This document shows positions 55,941 through 64,000 of a DNA stretch of 64,000 nt, in pieces. The translations under genes and the position numbers were made by a program. The stretch comes from an uncultured Pelagibacteraceae bacterium (GTDB lineage Bacteria; Pseudomonadota; Alphaproteobacteria; Pelagibacterales; Pelagibacteraceae). The notes beneath the pieces are model-generated. The model saw nothing but the letters and a program-made list of their open reading frames with translations. It did no database searches and had not been told where the DNA came from. The DNA lies in assembly GCA_902599665.1 (NCBI GenBank), contig CACKGK010000001.1, positions 84,427-148,426 of the forward strand, given 5' to 3'. Position 1 is the first letter of the stretch, and each line of letters starts with the position of its first letter.

Positions 55941-57155
55941 CTAAATTATATCTTTAAGTTTTTGTCTTTTTTTTATTATGTTTATTTTTGAGCCCTTGAT
56001 TAATATTTCAGCAGGTTTAGGTCTAATATTATAATTCGAGGCTAAGGATGAGCCATACGCTCCTACGTCACAAATAATAATATAATCTTTCTCTTTCAGT
56101 TTTTGAAATTTATTCGTAGTTAAGAATTTATCTGTAGTTTCACATATGGGACCAACAAAATCATAGATTTTGTTGGTCATTTTATTACTTTTTTTTAATG
56201 GGATAATTTTATGTTTAGCTCCATACAAAGCAGGTCTCATAAAATCATTCATAGCTGCATCTATAATAATAAAATCTTTTTTAGAATTTTCTTTTATATA
56301 AATAATTTTTGAAATTAATATTGCAGTATCACCTATAATTGATCTTCCAGGTTCAAAAATAATTTTTGATTTATGCTTTTTCAAAAATTTTTTAATAATT
56401 TCATTATATTTTTTATAATTAAATTTCTTATTGTCCTTGTTATAATCAATTCCCATACCCCCGCCTAGATCGATATATTCAAAATTCAAGTTAGCTTTTT
56501 TTATTATTCTGTCCAAAACGTTAAGCATTTTTTGATAAGGTTTATAATCTAGGATTTGACTTCCAATATGAACACTTAAACATTTCAGATTTAAAAATTT
56601 TGAACTTTTTATATATTTTGAAATTTCAATAAATGTCTTCTCATTTACACCAAATTTATTTTCTTTTTTACCAGTTGATATTTGTTTAATTGTTTTTGCA
56701 TCTGTGTTTGGATTTAATCTAATTCCAATATCAACTTTTTTATTTTTAGATTTTGCTATACTTTCAATTTCTAATATTTCACTTTTAGACTCTGAATTAA
56801 TTAGCAAAATATTTTTATCTATTGCATAAATCAATTCTGTTCTAGTTTTTCCTACTCCAGAAAAAACAATTTTTTTTGAATTTATCCCTGCTTTAAGTGC
56901 AATCATTAATTCCCCTTTAGAGACAACATCAGCACCCAATCCATTTCGTTTAATGAGTTTGAGTATTTCCAGATTACAATTTGATTTTGTTGAAAAACAT
57001 ACGATTGGAGAAAATGATTTAAAGCTATCTTTAAAGTTATTTATATTTTCTTTAATTTTTTTCTCAGAGTAGCAAAAAACTGGTGTTTCAAATTTTTTAA
57101 TTACTTTAGTAAGTCTGGATTTTTCAACTGTAAAAATGTTATTGATATATTTCAT
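55941..57155 (-). CDS. lysA: Diaminopimelate decarboxylase
   Basis: 404-aa PLP enzyme for the last step of lysine synthesis. ETPVFCYSEKKI begins the barrel; CFSTKSNCNLEILK has the PLP Lys; LSVHIGSQIL, LDLGGGMGI-like (here IDLGGGMGIDY) and EPGRSIIGD follow, with GPICETTD near the C-terminus. The ATG at 57155 (MKYINNIFTVEK) is the natural start; it lies inside the 3' end of the LptM-like gene (17-base overlap). Acts in one pathway with dapB at 9.4 kb. Confidence 0.96.
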   Translation of the reverse strand: MKYINNIFTVEKSRLTKVIKKFETPVFCYSEKKIKENINNFKDSFKSFSPIVCFSTKSNCNLEILKLIKRNGLGADVVSKGELMIALKAGINSKKIVFSGVGKTRTELIYAIDKNILLINSESKSEILEIESIAKSKNKKVDIGIRLNPNTDAKTIKQISTGKKENKFGVNEKTFIEISKYIKSSKFLNLKCLSVHIGSQILDYKPYQKMLNVLDRIIKKANLNFEYIDLGGGMGIDYNKDNKKFNYKKYNEIIKKFLKKHKSKIIFEPGRSIIGDTAILISKIIYIKENSKKDFIIIDAAMNDFMRPALYGAKHKIIPLKKSNKMTNKIYDFVGPICETTDKFLTTNKFQKLKEKDYIIICDVGAYGSSLASNYNIRPKPAEILIKGSKINIIKKRQKLKDII

Positions 57156-57303
57156 CTTTTTTTGGCATTTTAAATATGTTATCTGGATTTTTAAGCACCA
57201 TAACTTTATCATTTAAGGATGCCTCATATTTTGGCTCATTTTTTCTACCACATGACACAAGTACAATTAGGCATATACAAATTAGTATTATTTTTTTAAA
57301 CAT
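57139..57303 (-). CDS. LptM-like 54-aa lipoprotein upstream of lysA
   Basis: ATG at 57303. A lipoprotein signal peptide MFKKIILICICLIVLVSC places Cys 18 at the lipid site; the mature start CGRKNEPKYEAS resembles the CGxKGPL start of LptM/LppL-type lipoproteins. Such genes sit directly upstream of lysA in Pseudomonas and many other proteobacteria. LptM helps LptD mature its disulfides in the LptDE complex, and lptE is in this window. It overlaps lysA by 17 bases and follows argH after two bases. Confidence 0.75.
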   Translation of the reverse strand: MFKKIILICICLIVLVSCGRKNEPKYEASLNDKVMVLKNPDNIFKMPKKDEIYQ

Positions 57304-57305
57304 AA

Positions 57306-58694
57306 TTATTTCTTTTTGTAACTTAATATCATTTTCTTAATATTGTCGAAAGAAGTTCCTCCATAAGAAACTTTAGAATTGACGGATTTATTTAATTCAA
57401 ATATTTTTAGAACATCAGATGTTAAACCTTTTTCAATTTTATTTATCTCTTTTAGTGTAAGCTCTGATAATTTTTTTTTATTTTTCTCTGCAAAATTTAT
57501 AATTTTAGCTGTTTGTATATAAGCTTTTCTAAATGGATAATTTAATTCTCTTACCATGTAATCCGCTAAATCTGTTGCTGTAATGAAGCCACTTTCAGCA
57601 AGTTCAATCATTCTTTTTTTATCTGGTGAGAAGTTTTTAAGGACATCATTCAATATAATTAAGGAATTTTTTAATTGATCAAATGATTTAAAGACAATTT
57701 CTTTATCATCTTGTAAATCTTTAAAGTAAGAAAGAGGCAATCCTTTTAATGTTGTAAGCATAGAAAAAAGATTTCCAAATATAAAACCCGTTTTGCCTCT
57801 TAAGTACTCTAAAGGATCAGGATTTTTTTTCTGGGGCATAATAGATGATCCAGTTACAATTTTATCATTGAAATTTATAAGTTTAAAAGCATCTGAATTC
57901 CAAATTATAAACTCTTCAGCAATTCTGGAGATATGAATCGCACATGCTGAACAAGAATATAGAAAGTCAATTACAAAATCTCTATCAGAAACTGTATCAA
58001 TTGAGTTTTTAGTTGGTCTCTGGAAGCCTAATTTTTTTGAAGTGTAAAATCTGTCAATTTTAAAAGAAGTACCTGTTAAAGCGGCTACACCAAGTGGATT
58101 TTCATTAAGACACTCTAAATTATTTTTAAATCTATTTTTGTCTCTGTTAAACATTTCAAGATAAGCCATTAAATAATGAGCAAAAGAAACTGGTTGTGCA
58201 TTTTTAAGATGTGTGAAACCAGGCATTATAGTTTCGACATTCTTTTCTGCTTTTTTTAAAATATTTTTAATTATTACATCAATGTTTTTTATAATCTCTT
58301 TATTAGCTTTTCTTAGCCAAATTTTAAAATCTGTAACTACTTGATCATTTCTTGATCTTGCTGTGTGAATATAACCAGCATCCTCACCAATTAGCTCAAA
58401 GAGTCTATTTTCAATATTCATATGAATATCCTCAAGGTTGTGATCAAAAATAAATTTCTTTTTTATAATTTCATTCTTAATCCTACTCAAACCCCATACT
58501 ATTTTATTTTTAATTTTAAAATTTATAATTTTTTGTCTAAACAACATCTCAACATGTACAATTGATGCTTCAATATCCTCTCTGAATAACCTTTTATCGA
58601 CTTCAATTGATCCACCAACCTTCTTAAAAAGGTTTTTTGACTCCTTTTTTATTCTAGTATTCCAAATTGGTTGATTGTTTTTATTTTTGCCCAT
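57306..58694 (-). CDS. argH: Argininosuccinate lyase
   Basis: 462-aa enzyme that releases arginine and fumarate. The superfamily signature GSSIMPQKKNPDPLE is present, with HTARSRNDQVVTDFKIW and TPGFTHLKNAQPVSFAHY-type substrate blocks (here MPGFTHLKNAQPV). Full length. It heads the argH-LptM-like-lysA-plsC series, divergent from the TlpA-like gene. Confidence 0.98.
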   Translation of the reverse strand: MGKNKNNQPIWNTRIKKESKNLFKKVGGSIEVDKRLFREDIEASIVHVEMLFRQKIINFKIKNKIVWGLSRIKNEIIKKKFIFDHNLEDIHMNIENRLFELIGEDAGYIHTARSRNDQVVTDFKIWLRKANKEIIKNIDVIIKNILKKAEKNVETIMPGFTHLKNAQPVSFAHYLMAYLEMFNRDKNRFKNNLECLNENPLGVAALTGTSFKIDRFYTSKKLGFQRPTKNSIDTVSDRDFVIDFLYSCSACAIHISRIAEEFIIWNSDAFKLINFNDKIVTGSSIMPQKKNPDPLEYLRGKTGFIFGNLFSMLTTLKGLPLSYFKDLQDDKEIVFKSFDQLKNSLIILNDVLKNFSPDKKRMIELAESGFITATDLADYMVRELNYPFRKAYIQTAKIINFAEKNKKKLSELTLKEINKIEKGLTSDVLKIFELNKSVNSKVSYGGTSFDNIKKMILSYKKK

Positions 58695-58717
58695 GATATT
58701 TAATTATTTTAAATTTT

Positions 58718-59248
58718 ATGAAAACCATTTTTTTTAATTATCTTATAATAATATTTTACTTAATATCATCTAACGTCTCATATTCAATAGAACGACCTGA
58801 AATTAAGAATCTTATAGTACATAAAGACAAGAAAAAAATTGAAAATATAGAATTTATTAAATCTGAAGGTCAAAATGTAAGTTTAGATAATTATAAATCA
58901 AAGCCATTGATAATAAATTTCTGGGCTACGTGGTGTGCCCCTTGCAAAAAAGAAATGCCTTCTTTGGATAATCTCAAAAATTTAAATGAATTTAAAAATA
59001 TTAATATAATCCCAATTAATATTGGTGGAGATAATTATAAAAAATCAAAGGAATTTTATGATCAAATTAAAATTAAGAATCTAGATATATTTACTGGATC
59101 AGGACCAAAGTTTTCTCAGTTATTTAAGTTAAGAGGATTACCCACAACAATCTTAATAGATAGAGACGGTTTTGAAATTGGAAGAATTGTTGGCTATATT
59201 GATTTTAATGATCAATCTTTATTAAATTGGATAACAAAAAAATTATGA
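58718..59248 (+). CDS. TlpA-like periplasmic thioredoxin
   Basis: 176-aa thioredoxin-fold protein with a signal peptide or anchor (MKTIFFNYLIIIFYLISSNVSYS) and the active site FWATWCAPCKKEMPSL near residue 70. LRGLPTTILIDRDG supplies the cis-Pro loop. TlpA/ResA proteins reduce periplasmic disulfides, for example during cytochrome maturation. Its stop overlaps the next ATG in ATGA. It often neighbours argH in alphaproteobacteria, as here. Confidence 0.9.
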   Translation: MKTIFFNYLIIIFYLISSNVSYSIERPEIKNLIVHKDKKKIENIEFIKSEGQNVSLDNYKSKPLIINFWATWCAPCKKEMPSLDNLKNLNEFKNINIIPINIGGDNYKKSKEFYDQIKIKNLDIFTGSGPKFSQLFKLRGLPTTILIDRDGFEIGRIVGYIDFNDQSLLNWITKKL

Positions 59249-59898
59249 AATTTTCATTAAATACAACAATAATAAAACCAGAAAATAATGAGGAAGTTAA
59301 AAGCGCAGTAATTTTGCTTCATGGATATGGAGGTGATGGTAAAGATATTAGTATGCTAACTTTGAATTGGAAAAGATTTTTAAAAAATACAGTTTTTTTA
59401 TGTCCTGATGCACATGAAACATGCACTATAAATCCAACTGGGTTTCAGTGGTTTGATTTAAATAATGAGGATCTAGAATACACCCTTCAAGAGGCAAAAA
59501 AAGCAGAAAATATCCTAAAGAAATATGTTCAAGAAGTAAGTAGTTATTTTAATCTAGAGTATTCGCAAATTTGTATATCAGGATTTAGCCAAGGATGTAT
59601 GATGTCATTAAATGTTGGTCTAACATCAGAAAAAAAATTTAGCTGTATTGTAGGGTTTTCAGGAAAAATTATAAACATGGAAGACCTATCTGCAAGAATA
59701 AAAAATAAAACAGATATTTTAATGATACACGGTGAAAACGATCCAATTGTACCACCAAACAATTTATTAGAGGCTAAAGATTTCTTTATCAGAAAGAATA
59801 TCAATATTGAAACTTTAATAATTAAAAATTGTGATCATCACATTCCTATAGAAGCATCAAGTGCGGCATTAAACTTTATAAAAAAAGTAATTAATTAA
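59245..59898 (+). CDS. Phospholipase/carboxylesterase family hydrolase
   Basis: 217-aa alpha/beta hydrolase. The oxyanion motif is ILLHGYGGDGKD; the nucleophile elbow is ISGFSQGCMMS (Ser), the acid is in HGENDPIVP and the His in CDHHIP. This is the acyl-protein thioesterase/YpfH-type group. The physiological substrate is unknown. The ATG at 59245 overlaps the TlpA-like stop. Confidence 0.88.
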   Translation: MKFSLNTTIIKPENNEEVKSAVILLHGYGGDGKDISMLTLNWKRFLKNTVFLCPDAHETCTINPTGFQWFDLNNEDLEYTLQEAKKAENILKKYVQEVSSYFNLEYSQICISGFSQGCMMSLNVGLTSEKKFSCIVGFSGKIINMEDLSARIKNKTDILMIHGENDPIVPPNNLLEAKDFFIRKNINIETLIIKNCDHHIPIEASSAALNFIKKVIN

Positions 59899-59959
59899 TA
59901 AACCCTTAATAAACAATTAGTAAAGTTGATTAAAAATATATTTAATGTATGTTTAAATA

Positions 59960-60529
59960 ATGTTTGAGCTTTCAGATCAAAATATTTCTTTAGAAAAATG
60001 TCCTGCGTTAGTTTTAAATGCAGATTATAGACCTTTAAGCTATTATCCTCTTTCACTATGGAGCTGGCAAGATTCAGTAAAGTCAGTTTTTTTGGATAGA
60101 GTTTCGATAGTAAGTTATTATGATAGGCAAATAAGAAGTCCTTCATTTAGTATGAAACTTCCAAGTGTAATTGCTCTTAAATCATATATCAGACCTCAAT
60201 CCAATCCTAACTTCACAAGATTTAATGTATTTTTAAGAGATAAATTCAGTTGTCAATATTGTGGAAGCAAGAGTGAACTAACCTTTGATCACTTATTACC
60301 TAGATCAAAAGGTGGAAAGACTGATTGGGATAACGTAGTTACAGCATGCTCGTCATGTAATGTTAAAAAGGGTGGAAGGTTAATTAAAGATTCGGGCATG
60401 ACCCTTAACCAATGGCCCTTTCAACCAAGCACTGAGGATCTACATAAAAATGGTAAAAACTTTCCACCAAATTTTTTACATAAAAGTTGGATGGATTATT
60501 TGTATTGGGATGTCGAACTTGAGCCTTAG
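59960..60529 (+). CDS. HNH endonuclease-domain protein
   Basis: 189-aa protein with a C-terminal HNH domain: KFSCQYCGSKSELTFDHLLPRSKGG and NVVTACSSCNVKKGG provide two CxxC zinc pairs and the catalytic His. The N-terminal half (VLNADYRPLSYYPLSLWSWQ) is typical of a chromosomal family kept in alphaproteobacteria, not a restriction or homing enzyme. Cellular role is unknown. It abuts the convergent coq7 stop. Confidence 0.87.
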   Translation: MFELSDQNISLEKCPALVLNADYRPLSYYPLSLWSWQDSVKSVFLDRVSIVSYYDRQIRSPSFSMKLPSVIALKSYIRPQSNPNFTRFNVFLRDKFSCQYCGSKSELTFDHLLPRSKGGKTDWDNVVTACSSCNVKKGGRLIKDSGMTLNQWPFQPSTEDLHKNGKNFPPNFLHKSWMDYLYWDVELEP

Positions 60530-61063
60530 TTAAATTTTTTCTGAGATTTTTATAGCAACCTTTGAACCTGTTTTAATTATCCTATCCATAATAGAGTAAA
60601 TACCTTTTTTTGTGGCTCCTTCTTCATAAGCTGTATCCTTGTGGTCCAATTCATCTTGTCTAAATTTAATTATTTTTTCTCTCAAAATTTTTTCATCAAT
60701 TTCAATTTGATCAATTTGACTTTTGTAATGCTTATCGATTACCTCTTCAACAGAGGCAGTACATAGCATAGCAGCTTTTTTTCCAAGTATAGTTGAGCCA
60801 AATCCAAGACCTAAACCAAGTAAATCCCATAATGGAAGCAATCTTGTTGGCTTTATTTTTCTTTTTGCTATTTCTTCTTCAAAAAAATTTGAGTGTTCCT
60901 CCTCATGCTTTTTCATTTCAGAAATAGTTTTTTTTAAATCATCATTCTTTATTATGGTATTTAATGCAAGCAATTGACCTTCATAAATTTTAATTGCACC
61001 CCTTTCCCCAGCATGATCCACTCTTATAAATTCTTCTAATTTTTTTTTGTTAGTTTTTTTCAT
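60530..61063 (-). CDS. coq7: 3-demethoxyubiquinol 3-hydroxylase (COQ7 family)
   Basis: 177-aa diiron hydroxylase of ubiquinone synthesis, the alphaproteobacterial counterpart of UbiF. The diiron ligands are visible: Glu in DHAGERGA, ExxH in KKHEEEHSNF, Glu in CTASVEEVIDKHY and ExxH in QDELDHKDTA. Overlaps dsbB by 14 bases. With ubiE and ubiB here it covers several ring-modification steps. Confidence 0.96.
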   Translation of the reverse strand: MKKTNKKKLEEFIRVDHAGERGAIKIYEGQLLALNTIIKNDDLKKTISEMKKHEEEHSNFFEEEIAKRKIKPTRLLPLWDLLGLGLGFGSTILGKKAAMLCTASVEEVIDKHYKSQIDQIEIDEKILREKIIKFRQDELDHKDTAYEEGATKKGIYSIMDRIIKTGSKVAIKISEKI

Positions 61064-61529
61064 AAGTAAGTGTTCTAATAGAAAAAATTACAATTAATAT
61101 TGAAAAAATTGTATTTATTGCCGCTAGTGAAAATCCAAGAATTTTAAAAGAAGCATCTTTACAGTTAACAGGCATAATTTCATTAAGTGACTCTAGTAAT
61201 TTCGATTTATTTGATATACTCAATGAGCCATTTGTGCAGACAGAAAGTTCATTAAAAATATTATTCTCAATTCCAAAATGATATCCAGATAGTATAGCGC
61301 TTAAGGTAAAGATCATTACTGTAACTATTAAAATTTGATCATTTGTAGAATAATTAAAACCAATAAAACTTACAAATATTGCAGCTAGGTAAGGCAACCT
61401 CTGGTAAATACATAGCTTACACGGTTGATACTGCAATATATACTCAATGTATAACGCTGAGATTATTGAAATTAATGAGATAAAAAAAATAATCAAATAA
61501 AAATTTTTTCTATTTGGAAATAGGATCAT
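61050..61529 (-). CDS. Disulfide bond formation protein DsbB family
   Basis: 159-aa inner-membrane protein with four predicted helices. The first periplasmic redox pair is QPCKLCIYQRLPY and the second pair lies in LSVCTNG and MPVNCKDA. DsbB passes electrons from DsbA to quinones, so its neighbour coq7 makes its electron acceptor. Oxidised periplasmic proteins are implied, such as the ten-Cys protein at 11.7 kb. Confidence 0.92.
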   Translation of the reverse strand: MILFPNRKNFYLIIFFISLISIISALYIEYILQYQPCKLCIYQRLPYLAAIFVSFIGFNYSTNDQILIVTVMIFTLSAILSGYHFGIENNIFNELSVCTNGSLSISNKSKLLESLNEIMPVNCKDASFKILGFSLAAINTIFSILIVIFSIRTLTYEKN

Positions 61530-61531
61530 AT

Positions 61532-62140
61532 TTAATTAATAAAATTATTTAAAAATTTATATATAAAATAAGCAAAAATAATTAAAACAATTGATAGCAA
61601 AATAGAGAATTTTAAAATTTTTTTTTCAATAATTTTTTTCATTGTAGGTCCAAAGTTTCCAATCAAAAATGCTATCAAAAAAAAACGTGAACCTCTGGTT
61701 AAAAAAGAAATAATAATAAAATAAAAAATATTGAAGTTAATAAAACCACTTGTAATTGTTAGTAGCTTGAAAGGTACTGGAGAAAAACCAGCAATTGCTA
61801 AAAGAGTAATCCAAGCTATAATGCCACCATCTGAAGACACTTTATCTTTTAAAAACGAAGCATCATCTACACCATAAATCTCAAAAATTTTAAGGCCAAT
61901 TTCGTTAAAGAAAACATACCCAATAAAATAACCAAGGCATGCTCCCAAAATAGATCCTATAGTTGCAATTAATGCAATTCTAATCCATTCATGTTTTCGA
62001 GCTATTGTCATAGGAATTATCAAAACATCGGGTGGTATTGGGAATATAAAACTTTCAATAAAAGATACAAATCCCAAAATAGATTTGGATCTTTTATGAC
62101 CCGCTAGTTTGATAGTTTTATTGTACAGTTCTTTAAACAT
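61532..62140 (-). CDS. DedA/SNARE-associated family membrane protein (YqaA-like)
   Basis: 202-aa protein with about five hydrophobic segments. FIESFIFPIPPDVLIIPM, GSILGACLGYFIGY and AGFSPVPFKLLTITSGF are DedA/VTT-domain motifs. Family members act as lipid flippases or scramblases. Three bases before dsbB on the same strand. The substrate cannot be read from the sequence. Confidence 0.9.
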   Translation of the reverse strand: MFKELYNKTIKLAGHKRSKSILGFVSFIESFIFPIPPDVLIIPMTIARKHEWIRIALIATIGSILGACLGYFIGYVFFNEIGLKIFEIYGVDDASFLKDKVSSDGGIIAWITLLAIAGFSPVPFKLLTITSGFINFNIFYFIIISFLTRGSRFFLIAFLIGNFGPTMKKIIEKKILKFSILLSIVLIIFAYFIYKFLNNFIN

Positions 62141-62197
62141 ATTTTCTTTTAATATAATAAATGATTTAATACTATTAGTTAAAATATACCAAGTTTT

Positions 62198-62284
62198 GGG
62201 CGAATGGCGGAACTGGTAGACGCGTTGGACTCAAAATCCAATAGTAGCAATACTGTGAGAGTTCGATTCTCTCTTTGCCCACCA
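62198..62284 (+). tRNA. tRNA-Leu (anticodon CAA)
   Basis: An 87-base class II tRNA. The acceptor stem GGGCGAA pairs with TTTGCCC, then A and an encoded CCA (62282-62284). The anticodon stem TTGGA/TCCAA holds the loop CTCAAAA with CAA at 62232-62234, decoding UUG. A long variable arm follows, and the T arm has GTTCGATTC. It starts only eight bases before the acyl-CoA synthetase ATG region, so the two may be co-transcribed. Confidence 0.97.
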
Positions 62285-62291
62285 AGAATTT

Positions 62292-63992
62292 ATGAGTACA
62301 AAAAATATTAATAATTTAGTCGAACTTTTTTTTAATAGTTATATAAAACAAAAAAAAAATAATATTCTTTTAACATCCTTAAAAGATAAAAATAATTATT
62401 TTACATGGGAAAAAACATTTCATTCAATTAAAAAACTTTCTTCAGAAATTAAAAAATATACAAATAAAGGTGATAGATGTTTATTAATATCTGAAAATAG
62501 ACCTGAGTGGTTCATAACTGATATTTCAGTAATGTTATCTGAAGCTATTACTGTTCCAGCTTATACAACTTATGCAGAGAAAGATTATGAATATATAGTT
62601 GAAAATTGTAATCCAAAAATAATCTTTGTTTCTAATCAAGAACAATTTAATAAAGTTAAAGAAATTATAAAAAAAAAGAGTTTTGTTGCAAAAATATTTT
62701 CTTTTGAACAATTAGATATAGACTCTGAAAGTTATATAAATGTTAATAAATTATTTTCTAATTTAGATTACCAAGATTTAAATATTCCAGACATATCAAT
62801 TAAAAGGAATGATCCAGCTTGCATTATCTATACATCAGGAACACAAGGTAATCCAAAAGGTGTAATCTTAAGTCATGGTGGTATTTTAAATAATTGTGAT
62901 GGTGCACTTGATATATTAAAACCTCTACTAACAGATCAGACTAGATTTTTAACTTGGTTACCTCTTTCACATTCTTATGAACATACAGTTCAATTTGTTC
63001 AAATAAGCGTTGGAGCAAAAATATTCTATGCAGAAAGTATTGAAAAATTAATAAAAAATATGAACGATTGTAAACCTCAACTAATGACAGCTGTACCTAG
63101 ATTTTACCAAAATTTATTTCAAAAGATTAATGCAAGTTTTAATAAAGCAACAGGATTAAAAAAAAGTTTAGTATTAAAAATGTTAGAACTTGGAACCAAG
63201 AAGATAAACAAACAATCTTTAACAATTATAGAAAAATTAATTGATATTATTTTAGAAAAAATTGTAAGGAAAAAAATTAAAAATCAATTTGGAGGTGAGT
63301 TAAAAACCTTCGTTTCAGGTGGAGGAGCACTTGACAAAGAAGTTGGTATTTTTTTAAATGCTATTGGACTACCTACTTTACAAGGATATGGATTAACCGA
63401 GACCTCTCCAGTTGTGAGTTGTAACCCAATTGATGATATCAGGGTTGAGACTGTAGGTCCCCCGTTTAAAGGTAATGAGGTAAAAATAGCGTCAGATGGA
63501 GAAATTTTAGTTAAAGGTGAAAATGTAATGTTAGGTTATTGGAATAATGAAGAAGAAACTAACAAAGTTTTAAAAGATGGTTGGTTACATACTGGTGATA
63601 TTGGAATTTTTGAGAATGGTTATTTAAAAATTACTGACAGAAAAAAAGATATTTTGATAACACCTGGTGGGGACAATATTTCTCCGGTTAAAATAGAAAA
63701 TGAATTATCAAATTCGAAATTTATTGATCAATCAATTGTTTATGGAGATAATAAACCATACTTAGTTGCTTTATTGGTTTTGTCTGAAGAAAATTTGAAT
63801 ATAAATCATGAACAAATAGAAAAAGAAATTAATAAAGTAAATCAAAACCTTGCAAAAATAGAACAGATAAAAAAATTTTTTACAATTAAAGAAAAATTTT
63901 CAATTGAAAATGGAATGCTTACCCCAACTTTAAAACTTAAAAGATATAAAATAGTTAAAAAATATAAAAATCAATTTGAAAAACTTTACTAA
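62292..63992 (+). CDS. Long-chain acyl-CoA synthetase (AMP-binding)
   Basis: 566-aa ANL-superfamily ligase. IIYTSGTQGNPKGVILSH is the P-loop, GYGLTETSPVVSCN the adenine motif, GWLHTGDIG and ITDRKKDILITPGGDNISP the hinge region. The length and the last motif fit the FAA1-type long-chain group. It activates fatty acids to acyl-CoA. The gene starts eight bases after tRNA-Leu and is complete, ending eight bases before the window edge. Confidence 0.93.
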   Translation: MSTKNINNLVELFFNSYIKQKKNNILLTSLKDKNNYFTWEKTFHSIKKLSSEIKKYTNKGDRCLLISENRPEWFITDISVMLSEAITVPAYTTYAEKDYEYIVENCNPKIIFVSNQEQFNKVKEIIKKKSFVAKIFSFEQLDIDSESYINVNKLFSNLDYQDLNIPDISIKRNDPACIIYTSGTQGNPKGVILSHGGILNNCDGALDILKPLLTDQTRFLTWLPLSHSYEHTVQFVQISVGAKIFYAESIEKLIKNMNDCKPQLMTAVPRFYQNLFQKINASFNKATGLKKSLVLKMLELGTKKINKQSLTIIEKLIDIILEKIVRKKIKNQFGGELKTFVSGGGALDKEVGIFLNAIGLPTLQGYGLTETSPVVSCNPIDDIRVETVGPPFKGNEVKIASDGEILVKGENVMLGYWNNEEETNKVLKDGWLHTGDIGIFENGYLKITDRKKDILITPGGDNISPVKIENELSNSKFIDQSIVYGDNKPYLVALLVLSEENLNINHEQIEKEINKVNQNLAKIEQIKKFFTIKEKFSIENGMLTPTLKLKRYKIVKKYKNQFEKLY

Positions 63993-64000
63993 ATATTTTG

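Noticed and set aside
1..64000. CRISPR arrays, insertion sequences, prophage or defence islands
   Set aside because: No repeated spacer pattern, transposase, integrase or phage structural gene was seen; the gene content is chromosomal and conserved.

Overview
The window is a piece of a very AT-rich, very compact alphaproteobacterial chromosome, best matched by the SAR11 clade (Candidatus Pelagibacter and relatives). The signs are base composition, gaps of often only a few bases, many overlapping start and stop codons, an Irr-type regulator, alphaproteobacterial families (COQ7, an HNH protein, a short L,D-transpeptidase, DUF3576) and the reduced form of several operons. I see no insertion sequence, prophage, CRISPR array or rRNA. 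One tRNA (Leu, anticodon CAA) is present. The lineage is inferred from gene content and composition, not from a search.

Layout. 1-4.1 kb (minus): holA (cut by the window edge), lptE, leuS and a DUF3576 lipoprotein. 4.3-7.8 kb: a porin with a strong terminator, a ThiE-like protein back to back with the YggS/PLP-homeostasis gene, an L,D-transpeptidase, a winged-helix regulator and a 36-codon gene that looks like the ribosome rescue factor ArfA. 7.8-12.4 kb: a PfkB kinase, nth and dapB (minus), then two exported proteins (an FG-GAP/ASPIC protein and a cysteine-rich unknown). 12.4-16.3 kb (minus): a 33-aa membrane microprotein, dnaJ, dnaK, grpE. 16.3-23.4 kb: rdgB, an LpoA-like protein, rsmI, a DolP-like BON lipoprotein, maeB, murJ. 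23.4-33.4 kb (mostly plus): trpS, a NifU-like protein, a Bax-like glucosaminidase, a polysaccharide deacetylase (minus), tsaB, fur, miaB, phoH (ybeZ), ybeY, lnt, metK. 33.4-40 kb (plus): nusA, infB, rbfA, rpsO, pnp, preceded by a leader hairpin and without rimP. 40-43.1 kb (minus): exported msrB, a 50-aa membrane microprotein, fabI, fabB, fabA. 43.2-46.1 kb (plus): irr, rubrerythrin, an Fe-S oxidoreductase and DUF3501. 46.1-51.2 kb (minus): an SH3 protein, a MoeB/ThiF enzyme, dut, coaBC, ubiB, ubiE. 51.3-55.2 kb (plus): mutM, rpsT, a 269-bp non-coding region, dnaA, dnaN. 55.2-58.7 kb (minus): plsC, lysA, an LptM-like microlipoprotein, argH. 58.7-64 kb: a TlpA-like thioredoxin, an esterase, HNH, coq7, dsbB, a DedA-family protein, tRNA-Leu and an acyl-CoA synthetase.

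The genes are mostly housekeeping: envelope building (lptE, lnt, lpoA-like, dolP-like, murJ, LptM-like), translation, chaperones, fatty acid synthesis, ubiquinone synthesis and replication start. The best candidate for an undescribed system is the Irr-linked block at 43.1-46.1 kb. Three copies of a TTTAGAAT-type motif surround the irr start and the rubrerythrin promoter, and rubrerythrin is followed by an Fe-S oxidoreductase and DUF3501. Other notable signals are the ArfA-like gene, a -1 frameshift at a slippery heptamer in rbfA, a tandem 16-bp repeat before dnaA, probable leaderless mRNAs, and three small exported or membrane proteins that fill gaps almost exactly.
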